From contig CM031610.1 in assembly GCA_018398815.1 (NCBI GenBank), forward strand, positions 32,523,441 to 32,587,440: a DNA stretch of 64,000 nucleotides. Direction: 5' to 3'. This DNA comes from Conus ventricosus (lineage: Eukaryota; Mollusca; Gastropoda; Neogastropoda; Conidae). Position 1 is the first letter of the stretch, and each line of letters begins with the position of its first letter. The notes beneath the pieces were generated by a model. That model saw nothing but the letters and a program-made list of their open reading frames with translations. It did not search any database and had not been told where the DNA came from. This document shows positions 61,801 through 64,000 of this stretch, piece by piece. A program made the translations under genes and the position numbers.

Positions 61801-62122
61801 TCTTTATCTTTGCATGCAATTTATGCTGTTTTGAAACAACATTTTCAGCTTATCTTCCAACATATCAAAGAACGTGTAACTGGATACTGTAAGTCTGCAA
61901 TCATTCATTACAACAACATAAATGAGCAGGAAACATCAATTTTCAATTTCATTGATCAGCTGTAATTAAACATAACTGCTTAACAGAATCCCAGTGATTT
62001 AGTCAAACTCTGTCTGAAGCAATAGGAACAGACCTCGTTGATAAGGAAGAGGACTTGAAGAATGGCCACCTCTCCATCATGCAGGATGTGAATGTCCACT
62101 CCAGGACGGCCAATGCTAGGAG
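5165..62122 (-). CDS. STXBP5: Tomosyn (syntaxin-binding protein 5 family), 26 visible exons, both ends outside window
   Basis: The exons join in order into a tomosyn-type protein of about 1,270 visible codons. Diagnostic stretches include 'GRPGVDIHI', 'CSDDTLHLWN', 'WHFEGKQFMCSHSDGSLT', 'FENPYPMDLHESPVT', 'HADGSLKFWDAS', 'SRSRSSSISSLDN', 'SLPSQTCAYKVKITETSF' and 'MLGDLFLPCDTPEAPKQGFF'. Tomosyns are cytosolic WD40 proteins with two seven-blade propellers and a C-terminal R-SNARE-like motif. They bind syntaxin and SNAP-25 and restrain vesicle priming. Missing here are the N-terminal exon(s), upstream of 62.1 kb, and the SNARE-motif exon(s), left of the window. Exon phases agree at every junction except around exons 13-15, where single-base shifts are needed or a cryptic site is used. 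Lgl proteins are the nearest alternative family. The match at 'FENPYPMD.HESPVT' and the tail region favours tomosyn. Confidence 0.93.
5290..7299 (-). other. Tomosyn intron 25
   Basis: This 2.0-kb AT-rich intron holds short A-rich stretches (5,520-5,560; 7,128-7,146) and a decayed copy of the 854-bp SINE at about 6,283-6,530. I see no other gene. Confidence 0.8.
6283..6530 (-). mobile_element. Decayed tail half of the 854-bp SINE
   Basis: The segment matches the left part of the intact copies: 'gccacctcagtggcactaca', 'gaatcacttcggtggtgttca', 'ggacaccacctactaaaccc' and 'ccctccaaagggcgtcacca'. Many substitutions and losses are present. The tRNA-like head is missing. It is an old truncated relic, in the same orientation as the copy at 8,132. 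Confidence 0.75.
7300..7395 (-). CDS. STXBP5: Tomosyn exon 25
   Basis: The 96-nt exon lies between acceptor tttgcag and donor GTGAGT. It encodes 'MVRTFCFSNNGHALYLCSPT' followed by 'EVQKITYSADIA', the last strand region of propeller two. It is joined in phase to exon 24 ('DFR/M') and exon 26 ('A/DNL'). Confidence 0.9.
8132..8985 (-). mobile_element. 854-bp tRNA-headed SINE, full length
   Basis: On the minus strand the element starts with a tRNA-like head. An A-box-like 'TGGTGAAGTGG' and a B-box 'GGTTCGAATCC' are visible (8,925-8,985). A long body follows, then a poly-A tail (T-run on plus at 8,132-8,153). The 17-bp duplication tatctttcttgtttgtt flanks it exactly (8,115-8,131 and 8,986-9,002), showing target-primed insertion. 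No sizeable ORF is present. The length is large for a SINE. Confidence 0.88.
9395..9670 (-). CDS. Orphan 91-residue ORF, probably transposon-derived
   Basis: The ORF begins 'MASFQHIDNDVFDEFIEDLC', is acidic in its first third, and ends with a Cys/His-poor tail. It sits beside a CpG-rich segment (9,560-9,930) with repeated 'gcggt' words, unlike the intron around it. I do not recognise the family. The ATGGCG start context and the CpG content resemble the N-terminal exon of a mobile-element gene. It could also be chance. Confidence 0.3.
   Translation of the reverse strand: MASFQHIDNDVFDEFIEDLCNQHAQGLGDDQQSDVSVGTGVSSVHTSDCLTYNRKFQMKIRHLCLPVYAVITQYEAHHPTPCVQNMNIDHM
10293..10527. repeat. Imperfect palindrome, possible Penelope-like element end
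   Basis: The left arm 10,293-10,347 is roughly 80% identical to the reverse complement of 10,473-10,527 (shared core 'attgataaagct...cccaaaa.gttga'). On the minus strand the loop side contains 'GAAGAAGACCTAAGAGG' followed by 'TTGAAACGC'. A word of that form is common near the ends of Penelope-like elements. No reverse transcriptase remnant is visible nearby, so the family call is weak. Confidence 0.45.
10834..10906. repeat. Three consecutive GC-rich hairpins
   Basis: Perfect or near-perfect short palindromes follow one another: 10,834-10,853 (gggggcc...ggccccc), 10,862-10,880 (ccaggggc...gcccctgg) and 10,888-10,906 (cagggggc...gccccctg). They stand out in AT-rich intron. They look like the terminal structure of an unidentified mobile element. 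Confidence 0.6.
11724..11760. repeat. (GA)n microsatellite
   Basis: Nearly perfect GA dinucleotide run at the 3' edge of the neighbouring minus-strand zinc-finger ORF. Confidence 0.95.
11760..12135 (-). pseudogene. Zinc-finger (BED-like) ORF of a hAT-type transposon, fragment
   Basis: Starting at the methionine near 12,135 the ORF reads 'MFRQIAESEKVLAKQVDASV'. It then carries a putative C2H2 zinc site ('CTWC' ... 'HVLAEKH') about 70-100 residues in. It ends in low-complexity Ser/Thr-Pro and the (TC)n run, so it is probably truncated. The segment is CpG-rich like other young insertions here. A hAT origin is inferred from the finger pattern only. Confidence 0.4.
12540..12648 (-). CDS. STXBP5: Tomosyn exon 24
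   Basis: Acceptor ctgtgtgcag and donor GTAAAC bound 109 nt. It encodes 'SVCLMCYIANGHIMAFSLPS', then 'LKPLFDENFLPLTDF', a blade of propeller two. I chose this acceptor over one 41 nt upstream. It fits the phase of exon 23 and gives the same spacing between 'TETSF' and 'ANGH' as in known tomosyns. Confidence 0.9.
12649..14022 (-). other. Tomosyn intron 23
   Basis: 1.37 kb of AT-rich intron. I see no repeats or genes in it. Confidence 0.75.
14023..14113 (-). CDS. STXBP5: Tomosyn exon 23
   Basis: The 91-nt exon (acceptor tttgcag, donor GTAATG) encodes 'AVSLPSQTCAYKVKITETSF' then 'VVRAEIVSL'. The 'SLPSQTC...ITETSF' block is a hallmark of tomosyns. It continues exon 22 at a codon boundary. Confidence 0.9.
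14114..14787 (-). other. Tomosyn intron 22
   Basis: Contains short (GC/AC)n at 14,174-14,206 and (AT)n at 14,521-14,555. Nothing else is recognisable. Confidence 0.75.
14788..14888 (-). CDS. STXBP5: Tomosyn exon 22
   Basis: 101 nt from acceptor gtacag to donor GTGGGT. It encodes a Ser/Pro-rich start ('KPKISPTSSQEL') and then 'DRQFVIICSEKQAR', a WD-type strand followed by the exposed loop before 'SLPSQ'. The acceptor choice keeps the frame open from exon 21. Confidence 0.85.
15299..15493 (-). CDS. STXBP5: Tomosyn exon 21
   Basis: 195 nt (acceptor ttgcaag, donor GTGAGT) encode 'TIFRLKGAIVGMSFLDCNG', 'YDQWKD', then a Gly/Ser/Asn- and charge-rich linker. Vertebrate tomosyns have a variable loop at the same place. 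The short intron before it (14,889-15,298, 410 bp) shows nothing notable. Confidence 0.88.
15494..16353 (-). other. Tomosyn intron 20 with long CA repeat
   Basis: The intron holds a nearly perfect (CA)n at 15,916-15,982, which is (UG)n in the transcript. The rest is AT-rich without further features. Confidence 0.85.
16354..16470 (-). CDS. STXBP5: Tomosyn exon 20 (in-frame, 117 nt)
   Basis: The exon encodes 'SLTCPCLWVGTSLGSVIVIC', then 'LNLPSQSGDQRTVIVSPS', a conserved blade of propeller two. Both ends have phase 1, so skipping would remove 39 residues without changing the frame. Its acceptor is directly preceded by a (GU)27 tract, and its donor is GTCAGT, a weaker consensus. Confidence 0.9.
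16471..16530 (-). promoter_or_regulatory. (GU)27 tract serving as the polypyrimidine tract of exon 20
   Basis: On the transcript strand 27 GU repeats run up to 'CCACAG' at the exon. There is no conventional pyrimidine tract. UG tracts next to an acceptor are known to bind TDP-43 and lower exon inclusion, as at CFTR exon 9. A similar role here is inference. Confidence 0.6.
16471..17761 (-). other. Tomosyn intron 19
   Basis: Besides the (GU)27 at its 3' end, it holds (GT)n on plus at 16,692-16,756, which is (CA)33 in the transcript, about 220 nt upstream of exon 20. The rest is AT-rich apart from a short GT/GC run at 17,540-17,565 and a G-rich stretch at 17,580-17,650. Confidence 0.85.
17762..17881 (-). 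CDS. STXBP5: Tomosyn exon 19 (serine-arginine phosphosite loop)
   Basis: 120 nt encode 'RNDSSSFSRSRSSSISSLDN', then 'VNKEAIQCLVFADSYTRKT'. The 'SRSRSSSISS' motif is strongly conserved in tomosyns and contains basophilic-kinase sites (RxxS). Acceptor tggaacag and donor GTGGGT fit the phases of exons 18 and 20. Confidence 0.9.
19380..21330. repeat. Decayed minisatellite, ~35-40 bp units, two subfamilies
   Basis: The left part repeats 'ttctaaaaggtaacagtac' followed by 'acactgtaaagagta'. The right part (from about 20,500) repeats 'aaatggtaacaggcc' followed by 'actgaaaagtgtatcaattt'. They share the 'taaa(a/t)ggtaaca' core and likely a common ancestor. Unit lengths vary and identity is low, so the array is old. 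Confidence 0.7.
23230..24720 (+). pseudogene. Decayed non-LTR retrotransposon reverse transcriptase
   Basis: Scattered over frames are LINE RT signatures: 'LRVLPEHTE' then 'RSGRTQAHKK' (RT region with the GFR-type block, 23,760-23,850), 'NIRLLIQKL' (about 23,867-23,895), 'EKKAFDCV' then 'HGLWQAVRK' (23,925-23,980), and near 24,330-24,600 the C-terminal 'ETWTLT ... RLKSLTDIIKACKLAW ... ARKCRS'-like block. Stops and frameshifts are frequent. It looks like a very old CR1/Jockey/RTE-like copy; the clade is not resolved. Confidence 0.65.
26070..26610. repeat. Minisatellite, ~47-bp units
   Basis: About 11 diverged copies of 'gatgagaattattacaaca' followed by 'gactgcattttgatttactctgatagct'. The array is imperfect, with units of 44-49 bp. 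Confidence 0.8.
28739..29753 (-). CDS. STXBP5: Tomosyn exon 18: 1,015-nt linker exon
   Basis: A single open exon of 338 codons lies between acceptor atgttttcag and donor GTGGGT. It opens with a proline-rich motif ('PPPIPPPRPK', residues ~12-21), continues Ser/Thr-rich, and has 'FRRSLSDPS' (~175-185) and a strongly basic 'KKSSHKKHKDKR' (~205-216). An acidic middle follows, then 'KGFFHRMSLKLKSPFGGK' and a charged, probably helical 'ELKQWRERARLMREKKLE'. It replaces the hypervariable loop of propeller two, which in vertebrates is built from several small alternative exons. Entry phase 0 and exit phase 1 mean that skipping it would break the frame. Confidence 0.88.
29754..32309 (-). other. Tomosyn intron 17
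   Basis: 2.6-kb AT-rich intron with short CA runs at 30,590-30,660 and 31,445-31,474. I see no further element or gene. Confidence 0.75.
32310..32419 (-). CDS. STXBP5: Tomosyn exon 17
   Basis: 110 nt (acceptor tgttacag, donor GTAAGG) encode 'SMDPYQRAPRSPRSKKSQSE', then 'SVNPGSEEGKSPTAAP'. 'YQR.PRSPR' matches the start of the family's hypervariable loop. The Pro/Ser/Lys-rich content suggests disorder. Confidence 0.88.
32420..33598 (-). other. Tomosyn intron 16 with G29 run
   Basis: 1.2-kb intron. A run of 29 G (32,661-32,689), which is C29 in the transcript, lies about 240 nt upstream of exon 17. Nothing else stands out. Confidence 0.8.
33599..33687 (-). CDS. STXBP5: Tomosyn exon 16
   Basis: 89 nt (acceptor gttccag, donor GTGAGT) encode 'MAFGNDSGLAIVDFVQKTCL', then 'LNLGTPELY'. 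This is the well-conserved 'AFGN..GLA.VDF.QK' strand of propeller two. Confidence 0.92.
34122..36550 (+). pseudogene. piggyBac transposase, broken copy with an intron
   Basis: A first exon 'MSDESQHDFKEFENDSNSDG' (34,122-34,190) is followed by a GT...AG gap (34,191-34,814) and an acidic segment. Next come piggyBac blocks: 'AFVNRIVEETNRYSQQWIDA', 'EEFRAFLGVSLNMGLLR', 'NISTDESMV' (first catalytic Asp), 'GVDNYFSSFDLFFDLYQQG' (second Asp), 'YNESMGGVDLSDARLYK' (third Asp), and a C-terminal zinc ribbon 'ECPVCDVGLCPACFARYHRR' ending near 36,550. Several frameshifts and stops separate these blocks, so it cannot make transposase. TTAA-flanked termini were not confirmed. Confidence 0.85.
36840..38440. 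repeat. Minisatellite, ~39-bp units, diverged
   Basis: Repeats of 'gacttacaaaccataggaaa' plus 'tgttgaaggactctacaga' run from 36,840 to about 37,600 and again from 38,040 to 38,440. A non-repeated gap lies at about 37,600-38,040. Identity between units is moderate. Confidence 0.8.
38445..42360. other. CpG-rich block with composite CA/GA tandem repeats
   Basis: The block is bounded on both sides by near-copies of 'gttgcaaatcaaagt' ending in 'aagtgttca' (38,413-38,437 and 42,362-42,386). Its edges (38,445-38,900; 41,900-42,350) are CpG-rich, unlike the host intron. Inside, (CA)n and (GA)n alternate with short unique spacers that recur: 'tgtacacacaaaatcaatac' near 39,590 resembles 39,714, and 'acatatacacggca' occurs at 39,994 and 40,219. 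I find no gene. Confidence 0.6.
42361..42600. repeat. Continuation of the ~39-bp minisatellite
   Basis: The motif set of 36,840-38,440 resumes here ('gttgcaaatcaaagt', 'aaagactgagagactataca', 'aaagagactagcagcctaca'). This suggests the CpG-rich block was inserted into, or duplicated with, the array. Confidence 0.6.
42668..42835 (-). CDS. STXBP5: Tomosyn exon 15, frame disturbed
   Basis: The exon is identified by 'CVLCHVEGEPPGTFTVLLPS', matching the family's 'VDGEPP' segment. Exit into exon 16 gives 'GL/MAFGN' in correct phase (donor GTGATC). Directly upstream the expected 'GYQ.(E/D)L' motif is visible as 'CYHPDL' but one base out of frame. A run of 8 G (42,785-42,792) lies before it. With the acceptor at 42,835 (taattag) the incoming frame hits a stop. 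A cryptic acceptor at 42,804 gives an open frame but loses 'CYHPDL'. Start and internal frame are therefore uncertain. Confidence 0.6.
42836..44556 (-). other. Tomosyn intron 14
   Basis: 1.7-kb AT-rich intron without a recognisable element. An A16-17 run lies at about 43,645. Confidence 0.75.
44557..44708 (-). CDS. STXBP5: Tomosyn exon 14, apparent single-base deletion
   Basis: Acceptor gttacag and donor GTGATG bound 152 nt. The first part reads 'SLEFSIVYEIFDDLDSPEFE', fitting the family's acidic loop. The second part is coherent only one frame over ('NLTQAHLAVATQHSSSMGSY' then 'SSSTSDNVK'). One extra C in the 'CCC' near 44,645 would restore both the frame and the exon phase (153 nt). Confidence 0.75.
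44709..45321 (-). other. Tomosyn intron 13 with SINE remnant
   Basis: Contains a headless relic (about 44,950-45,060) resembling the body of the SINE at 50,425 ('ttttggatgagaccataaa', 'aaggacctg...aaagaccc'), an A18 run (45,060-45,077) and short CA runs at 45,190-45,240. Confidence 0.6.
45322..45520 (-). CDS. STXBP5: Tomosyn exon 13, apparent single-base deletion
   Basis: 199 nt from acceptor gtttttcag to donor GTGAGC. It reads 'SLQILYKVKTAKIFDKPRRS', 'DDDPFAIQIIFLCPESRMLC', 'VAAAS' and then, one frame over, 'VLLFRFSKQELTLEVP'. Both halves match the family closely. The shift falls at about 45,370. A 200-nt exon is required by the phases of exons 12 and 14, so one base is missing from this sequence. 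Confidence 0.82.
45521..47727 (-). other. Tomosyn intron 12
   Basis: 2.2-kb intron with a full-length 854-bp-type SINE (45,851-46,693). The remaining parts are AT-rich without features. Confidence 0.8.
45851..46693 (-). mobile_element. 854-bp-type SINE, second copy
   Basis: Same structure and orientation as the copy at 8,132: poly-T start on plus, the body, and a tRNA-like head at the right edge, here with a damaged B box ('ggaattgaacccacgacc' on plus). The flanks are gtaactaagagactt (45,836-45,850) and gtagctaaaagactt (46,694-46,708), a 15-bp duplication with two differences. It is therefore somewhat older than the other two. Confidence 0.85.
47728..47768 (-). CDS. STXBP5: Tomosyn exon 12 (41 nt)
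   Basis: A micro-exon with acceptor catttcag and donor GTAAAC, encoding 'HADGSLKFWDASS', a classic WD40 strand. Its phase links exon 11 ('IIITG/HADGS') and exon 13 ('DASS/VSLQ'). Confidence 0.93.
48111..48178 (-). CDS. STXBP5: Tomosyn exon 11
   Basis: 68 nt (acceptor attttcag, donor GTGAGA) encode 'AWPIKGGQWGTTAVSYPEII' then 'IT'. This matches the family's 'WPISGG.W' loop followed by 'YPEIIITGHADGS'. The 342-bp intron 11 (47,769-48,110) carries only a short CA run. Confidence 0.92.
48268..49450 (-). mobile_element. 854-bp SINE, third copy, interrupted by a nested element
   Basis: The exact 16-bp duplication tccttcccaataattt flanks it (48,252-48,267 and 49,451-49,466). After removal of the nested 315-bp insertion and one 14-bp duplicate, the element is 854 bp, the same length as the copy at 8,132. 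It retains a good B box on minus. Confidence 0.9.
48487..48801 (-). mobile_element. Nested 315-bp retroposon with (CAA)n tail
   Basis: The 14-bp sequence ggtggtgttcagtg of the host SINE is duplicated on both sides (48,473-48,486 and 48,802-48,815). The left edge is (TTG)n on plus, so on the minus strand the insert ends in (CAA)n. It has no long ORF. I do not recognise its head; it could be a SINE or a truncated LINE 3' end. Confidence 0.85.
50425..50760 (+). mobile_element. tRNA-derived SINE, ~336 bp, with (GAA)n tail
   Basis: The head carries a clear A box ('tagctcagttggtagagcg') and B box ('gggttcgaattt') in tRNA spacing; the anticodon position reads CGT. The body contains 'cgttcggatgggactataaa' followed by 'ccgaggtct', a block of a kind common in invertebrate SINE superfamilies. 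The tail is (GAA)n. A short aagcatg duplication may flank it. It is not a functional tRNA gene, because the acceptor stem does not close and a SINE body follows. Confidence 0.85.
50780..52010. repeat. Minisatellite, ~37-bp units
   Basis: Some 30 diverged copies of 'gaccaatcaatggtaactgg' plus 'gaaacagaccagagata'. Units drift to 'gacctgtcaatggtgaatgg' in the right part, suggesting local expansion of variants. Confidence 0.8.
52309..52932 (-). CDS. BED-like zinc-finger N-terminal part of a hAT-type transposase, 207 aa
   Basis: The single-exon ORF starts 'MASMKTAKRVCETDDDEPQN' and is basic over residues 20-40 ('RQPRKKQDRRRQ'). It carries a zinc finger ('CTVCQCEFSIAHGG...RRHVESKKH', ~59-85), then 'AEVMLVDLVAELNLPF' and 'FKLMFKDSDVAKKFQCGRSK'. 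That last pattern is known from hAT-like transposon proteins of animals. The catalytic core and C-terminal dimerisation domain are absent, so this is truncated. The ORF is intact, and the region is CpG-rich, consistent with recent insertion. DNA upstream to about 53,220 probably belongs to it. Confidence 0.6.
   Translation of the reverse strand: MASMKTAKRVCETDDDEPQNGPQRQPRKKQDRRRQTFRKQYSERWSCLQEGRKGENFCWCTVCQCEFSIAHGGQDDCRRHVESKKHKDFEISCGHTRKISGFFTSSSTSKAESTDEVIRAEVMLVDLVAELNLPFTVLDTFTKAFKLMFKDSDVAKKFQCGRSKGTAIIKEIAAKTIEDLGLCRPEECLLQVSEVCTVKTIHDMQCT
53406..53553 (-). CDS. STXBP5: Tomosyn exon 10
   Basis: 148 nt (acceptor tgtcacag, donor GTCAGT) encode 'YPCFENPYPMDLHESPVTAC', 'YYANCPTDLIPAFYSVG' and 'QKKTGFSEK'. 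'FENPYPMD.HESPVT' is the most diagnostic tomosyn block in the window. Confidence 0.95.
53554..54457 (-). other. Tomosyn intron 9
   Basis: 0.9-kb AT-rich intron; I see nothing in it. Confidence 0.75.
54458..54530 (-). CDS. STXBP5: Tomosyn exon 9
   Basis: 73 nt (acceptor tgttccag, donor GTAAGA) encode 'FQDPYAIIVLLQNDLVVVDL' then 'TTP', a buried WD40 strand pair conserved across Lgl/tomosyn proteins. Intron 8 (54,531-54,949) carries CA repeats at 54,571-54,650 and 54,683-54,704. Confidence 0.92.
54950..55104 (-). CDS. STXBP5: Tomosyn exon 8
   Basis: 155 nt (acceptor tttggtag, donor GTCAGT) encode 'EDMVIFSGGMSYDRVGRTPS', 'ITVMTGKSTTVLGMEHSVID' and 'FVVLCDTPWCH'. 'IFSGG.SYD' and 'TVLEM-H' type strands match tomosyn propeller one. 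The 318-bp intron 7 is featureless. Confidence 0.92.
55423..55498 (-). CDS. STXBP5: Tomosyn exon 7
   Basis: 76 nt (acceptor tattgcag, donor GTAAGT) encode 'VLGAEGRPDPCKPISKVAWN' then 'SVRN'. This includes the 'CKPI.KV' motif that follows the 'PHG' turn in the family. Confidence 0.9.
55499..56425 (-). other. Tomosyn intron 6
   Basis: Contains a short minisatellite at 55,795-55,990: about six copies of a 33-34 bp unit 'cacaaatggatacaccaaag' plus 'ttaaaccagacat'. Nothing else is recognisable. Confidence 0.8.
56426..56549 (-). CDS. STXBP5: Tomosyn exon 6
   Basis: 124 nt (acceptor gttatcag, donor GTAAGT) encode 'ALRSIAWHFEGKQFMCSHSD', then 'GSLTTWNVKTPHKPANILVP'. This is a textbook tomosyn WD40 blade. 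Confidence 0.95.
56550..57751 (-). other. Tomosyn intron 5
   Basis: 1.2-kb AT-rich intron with an A-rich stretch at 57,580-57,650. No element or gene is seen. Confidence 0.75.
57752..57835 (-). CDS. STXBP5: Tomosyn exon 5
   Basis: 84 nt, exactly 28 codons in phase 0 (acceptor tttttcag, donor GTAAGG), encoding 'LLIGFESGAIVMWDLRSKTA' then 'EYRYNAAE', a WD40 blade. Skipping would keep the frame. Confidence 0.93.
57836..58598 (-). other. Tomosyn intron 4
   Basis: 0.76-kb AT-rich intron; nothing recognised. Confidence 0.75.
58599..58662 (-). CDS. STXBP5: Tomosyn exon 4
   Basis: 64 nt (acceptor tcttgcag, donor GTAAGC) encode 'SRTTHPGPVVHLSDNPVDNN' then 'K'. 'THPGPVVHLSD' is conserved in tomosyns. 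Confidence 0.93.
58663..59227 (-). other. Tomosyn intron 3
   Basis: Contains a (CA)n of about 65 bp (58,816-58,880), which is (UG)n in the transcript, and an A22 run at 59,142-59,166. Confidence 0.85.
59228..59362 (-). CDS. STXBP5: Tomosyn exon 3
   Basis: 135 nt (acceptor tgtgtccag, donor GTGAGT) encode 'ITYCHLPFQSKWLYIGTEKG', then 'NVYIVNIEAFILSGYIINWN' and 'KAIE', a blade of propeller one. Confidence 0.94.
59363..61157 (-). other. Tomosyn intron 2 with inverted SINE relic
   Basis: 1.8-kb AT-rich intron. It carries a decayed copy of the 854-bp SINE family on the plus strand (60,213-60,700). No gene is seen elsewhere. Confidence 0.75.
60213..60700 (+). mobile_element. Decayed 854-bp-family SINE, opposite orientation
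   Basis: Matching blocks, head first on plus: 'ccagccaccgtggggaag', 'gggatttttctgtcctga', 'gagtgttgctcaattttc', 'ctgaccaacaatgtaggt' and 'catcatcttcatcctcatc'. The B box is destroyed and the tail part is lost or unrecognisable. It is clearly older than the copies at 8 and 48 kb. Confidence 0.75.
61158..61258 (-). CDS. STXBP5: Tomosyn exon 2 (visible numbering)
   Basis: 101 nt (acceptor ccattcag, donor GTTAGT) encode 'GALVTVCSDDTLHLWNFRQK' then 'KPEIVHSLKFQKE'. 'SDDTLHLWN.RQK' is diagnostic of tomosyn. Confidence 0.95.
61259..62033 (-). other. Tomosyn intron 1 (visible numbering)
   Basis: 0.78-kb AT-rich intron; nothing recognised. Confidence 0.75.
62034..62122 (-). CDS. STXBP5: Tomosyn exon 1 (visible numbering), 5' border uncertain
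   Basis: Encodes 'GRPGVDIHILHDGEVAILQV' then 'LFLINE', matching the family's 'GRPGVD...LFLINEGALV'. The donor is GTCTGT at 62,033. Two acceptors are possible: aaccag (exon from 62,122) and cctag (from 62,115). An in-frame stop lies just upstream of both. In known tomosyns 80-100 residues precede this point, so earlier exons are missing here. Confidence 0.85.
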
Positions 62123-62798
62123 CTGGTTAAGGAGCTGGTGACTTTCCAACAAGCAAGATTCCTATTTCATGCACCACTAAGAAACCTTATTTGTTCAATT
62201 TGTTCATGGTTTTCTGTTCCATCAAACAGTGGCAGAACATACTCTAGTCCCATCATTCCTCAATCCACATGAGAATTCAGTCACACCTACCCATTCACCT
62301 TCTTCTCAAAACACACACACACACATAAATGTCCCAACTTATCTTTCTAGCAACAAAATTAACCAGCTTATTCCCATGCTTTCTCAACACTTAGTTACAG
62401 AATTTTTCTTTATTCACCTGCAATGACATCACTGATTTTTTCTTTTTTGTTAACAATTATTACATGCGAACGCTCATAAATATAGCACACACACCTATGC
62501 ACACACTGATGCACATCCATGCATGCACACACACGCACACACACACACACATACACACACACACAGAGTAAGTAAACACACATACAGGGATATATGTACA
62601 TACAAGGCTATATATGCACATACAACACACCCTGATTACACGCAAGCACACACACGCATGCACATACACACATGCACACACACACACTTCCCCCAAATTA
62701 AGCCTCTCATCCCCCACCCCTCCCCCCCACCTACTTAATCATCCAATATCTTGTTTAGTAAAAAGACATTAAACGGAAGACCAACCAAAGCATACATA

Positions 62799-62926
<128 letters not shown>

Positions 62927-63114
62927 ATTACCCACATGATCAAAGAACAGGCATTGCACAGGGATTGTTTAACTCTAGCCTCATTAATCAACACTTCTAT
63001 GTGGCACCTTCTGTCTTTAGAATTCTGAATACAAACACTGAGACAGACAGGTGGGGTAGGGTTAGGTTTTACATGCTTGAAATACCCAACCATATGATTT
63101 TCTGGGGAAACTAA

Positions 63115-63616
63115 ACCTTCTCCTCTCTGTACCTGTCTGTTTGGCAACAATTTTTCTCCTCTCTCTACCTGTCTGTTTGGCAACTATTTTTCTCCTCTCT
63201 GTACCTGTCTGTTTGGCAACAATTTTTCTCCTCTCTGTACCTGTCTGTTTGGCAACTATTTTTCTCCTCTCTCTACCTGTCTGTTTGGCAACTATTTTTC
63301 TCCTCTCTCTACCTGTCTGTTTAACAACTATTTTTCTCCTCTCTCTACCTGTCTGTTTGGCAACTATTTTTCTCCTCTCCCTACCTGTCTGGCATCTATT
63401 TTTCTCCTCTCTCTACCTGTCTGTTTGGCAACTATTTTTCTCCTCTCTCTACCTGTCTGTTTGGCAACTATTTTTCTCCTCTCTCTACCTGTCTGTTTGG
63501 CAACTATTTTTCTCCTCTCTCTACCTGTCTGGCAACTATTTTTCTTTTCTCTCTACCTGTCTGTTTGGCAACTATTTTTCTCCTCTCTCTACCTGTCCGT
63601 TTGGCAACTATTTTTC
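63115..63616. repeat. 36-bp minisatellite
   Basis: About 14 units of 'tacctgtctgtttggcaact' plus 'atttttctcctctctc'. Two or more units are shortened to 32 bp by loss of 'tgtt' (for example near 63,390). Since 36 is a multiple of three, the array reads as a long repetitive open frame with no coding meaning. Confidence 0.92.
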
Positions 63617-64000
63617 TGACTCTTTCTCAGAGAAAGGACAACTGAGCAGAGCAGTCAGTGCAGATAGACCGCACTTCCCTCCCTCCTTACTCACTTAACT
63701 TTAACGCCTCAGCCACTAGCCAGTTTTTCTCATAACCAACCCACACAGAGTCCTGTCTTATGGACACAAGCTGTGTTCCATAAATAAAATGTGTCAGCTG
63801 CATGAACACATTAGCTTGGACAGCACTAAAATGATAGATCCATTCCATTTATTACTCCTTCTCGAGCAAGCATGATAGTTTTGATACGCATGCATAGCAT
63901 GCCACTGTTGGGACCTTAAATCAACGTTTATTACACATCTCTCTGCTTTGGGAGGGCCAATAGAAATTTGGGAGGTTAAGCAGATTTTTTTACATACTTG

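Noticed and set aside
63141..63698. 185-codon open frame on plus
   Set aside because: It is the 36-bp minisatellite read in frame; the repeat length is a multiple of three and the content is repetitive.

Overview
The window is eukaryotic, intron-rich genomic DNA. It is AT-rich and packed with microsatellites, minisatellites and decayed transposons. Almost all of it is one gene on the minus strand, recognisable as tomosyn (syntaxin-binding protein 5, STXBP5 family). I can follow 26 exons from about 62,120 down to 5,165. All but one of the junctions can be placed on GT/AG sites with reading phases that fit from exon to exon; the exception is exon 15. The repeat spectrum (a DIRS-type tyrosine-recombinase element, long tRNA-derived SINEs, dense CA/GA repeats) suggests a lophotrochozoan, most likely a mollusc. 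That placement is inference. Both gene ends lie outside the window: the N-terminal exon(s) are beyond 64,000 and the C-terminal SNARE-motif exon(s) would be left of position 1.

Layout from left to right. Positions 1-2,370 are the 3' part of a broken DIRS-like retrotransposon with a terminal inverted repeat. Positions 2,376-4,905 are a minisatellite with a 46-bp unit at its core, split by a 551-bp foldback transposon with a 9-bp target duplication. The tomosyn exons for the C-terminal tail and second propeller follow between 5,165 and 17,881. The 10.9-kb intron at 17,882-28,738 holds decayed minisatellites and a dead LINE. A 1,015-nt exon at 28,739-29,753 encodes a 338-residue linker. Exons at 32.3 and 33.6 kb follow. 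A 9-kb intron (33.7-42.7 kb) holds a dead piggyBac transposon, a ~39-bp minisatellite and a CpG-rich block of composite CA/GA repeats. Exons between 42.7 and 48.2 kb complete the middle of the protein; three of them contain apparent single-base frameshifts. A 5.2-kb intron (48.2-53.4 kb) holds two SINE types, a minisatellite and a zinc-finger transposon ORF. Exons between 53.4 and 62.1 kb encode the first WD40 propeller. From 62.1 kb to the right edge there are microsatellites and a 36-bp minisatellite.

The visible exons join into about 1,270 codons. They cover most of two WD40 propellers, a long basic, proline/serine-rich linker and the start of the C-terminal tail. Tomosyn is known to bind syntaxin/SNAP-25 through its C-terminal SNARE motif and to restrain vesicle fusion.

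The most notable signals are: (1) the large linker exon; (2) an in-frame 117-nt exon whose 3' splice site follows a (GU)27 tract, with complementary CA and UG repeats around it; (3) the foldback element with 211-bp arms; (4) an 854-bp tRNA-headed SINE family with clean target duplications, one copy carrying a nested insertion; (5) the frameshift cluster at 42.7-45.4 kb, which is either an assembly fault or gene damage.
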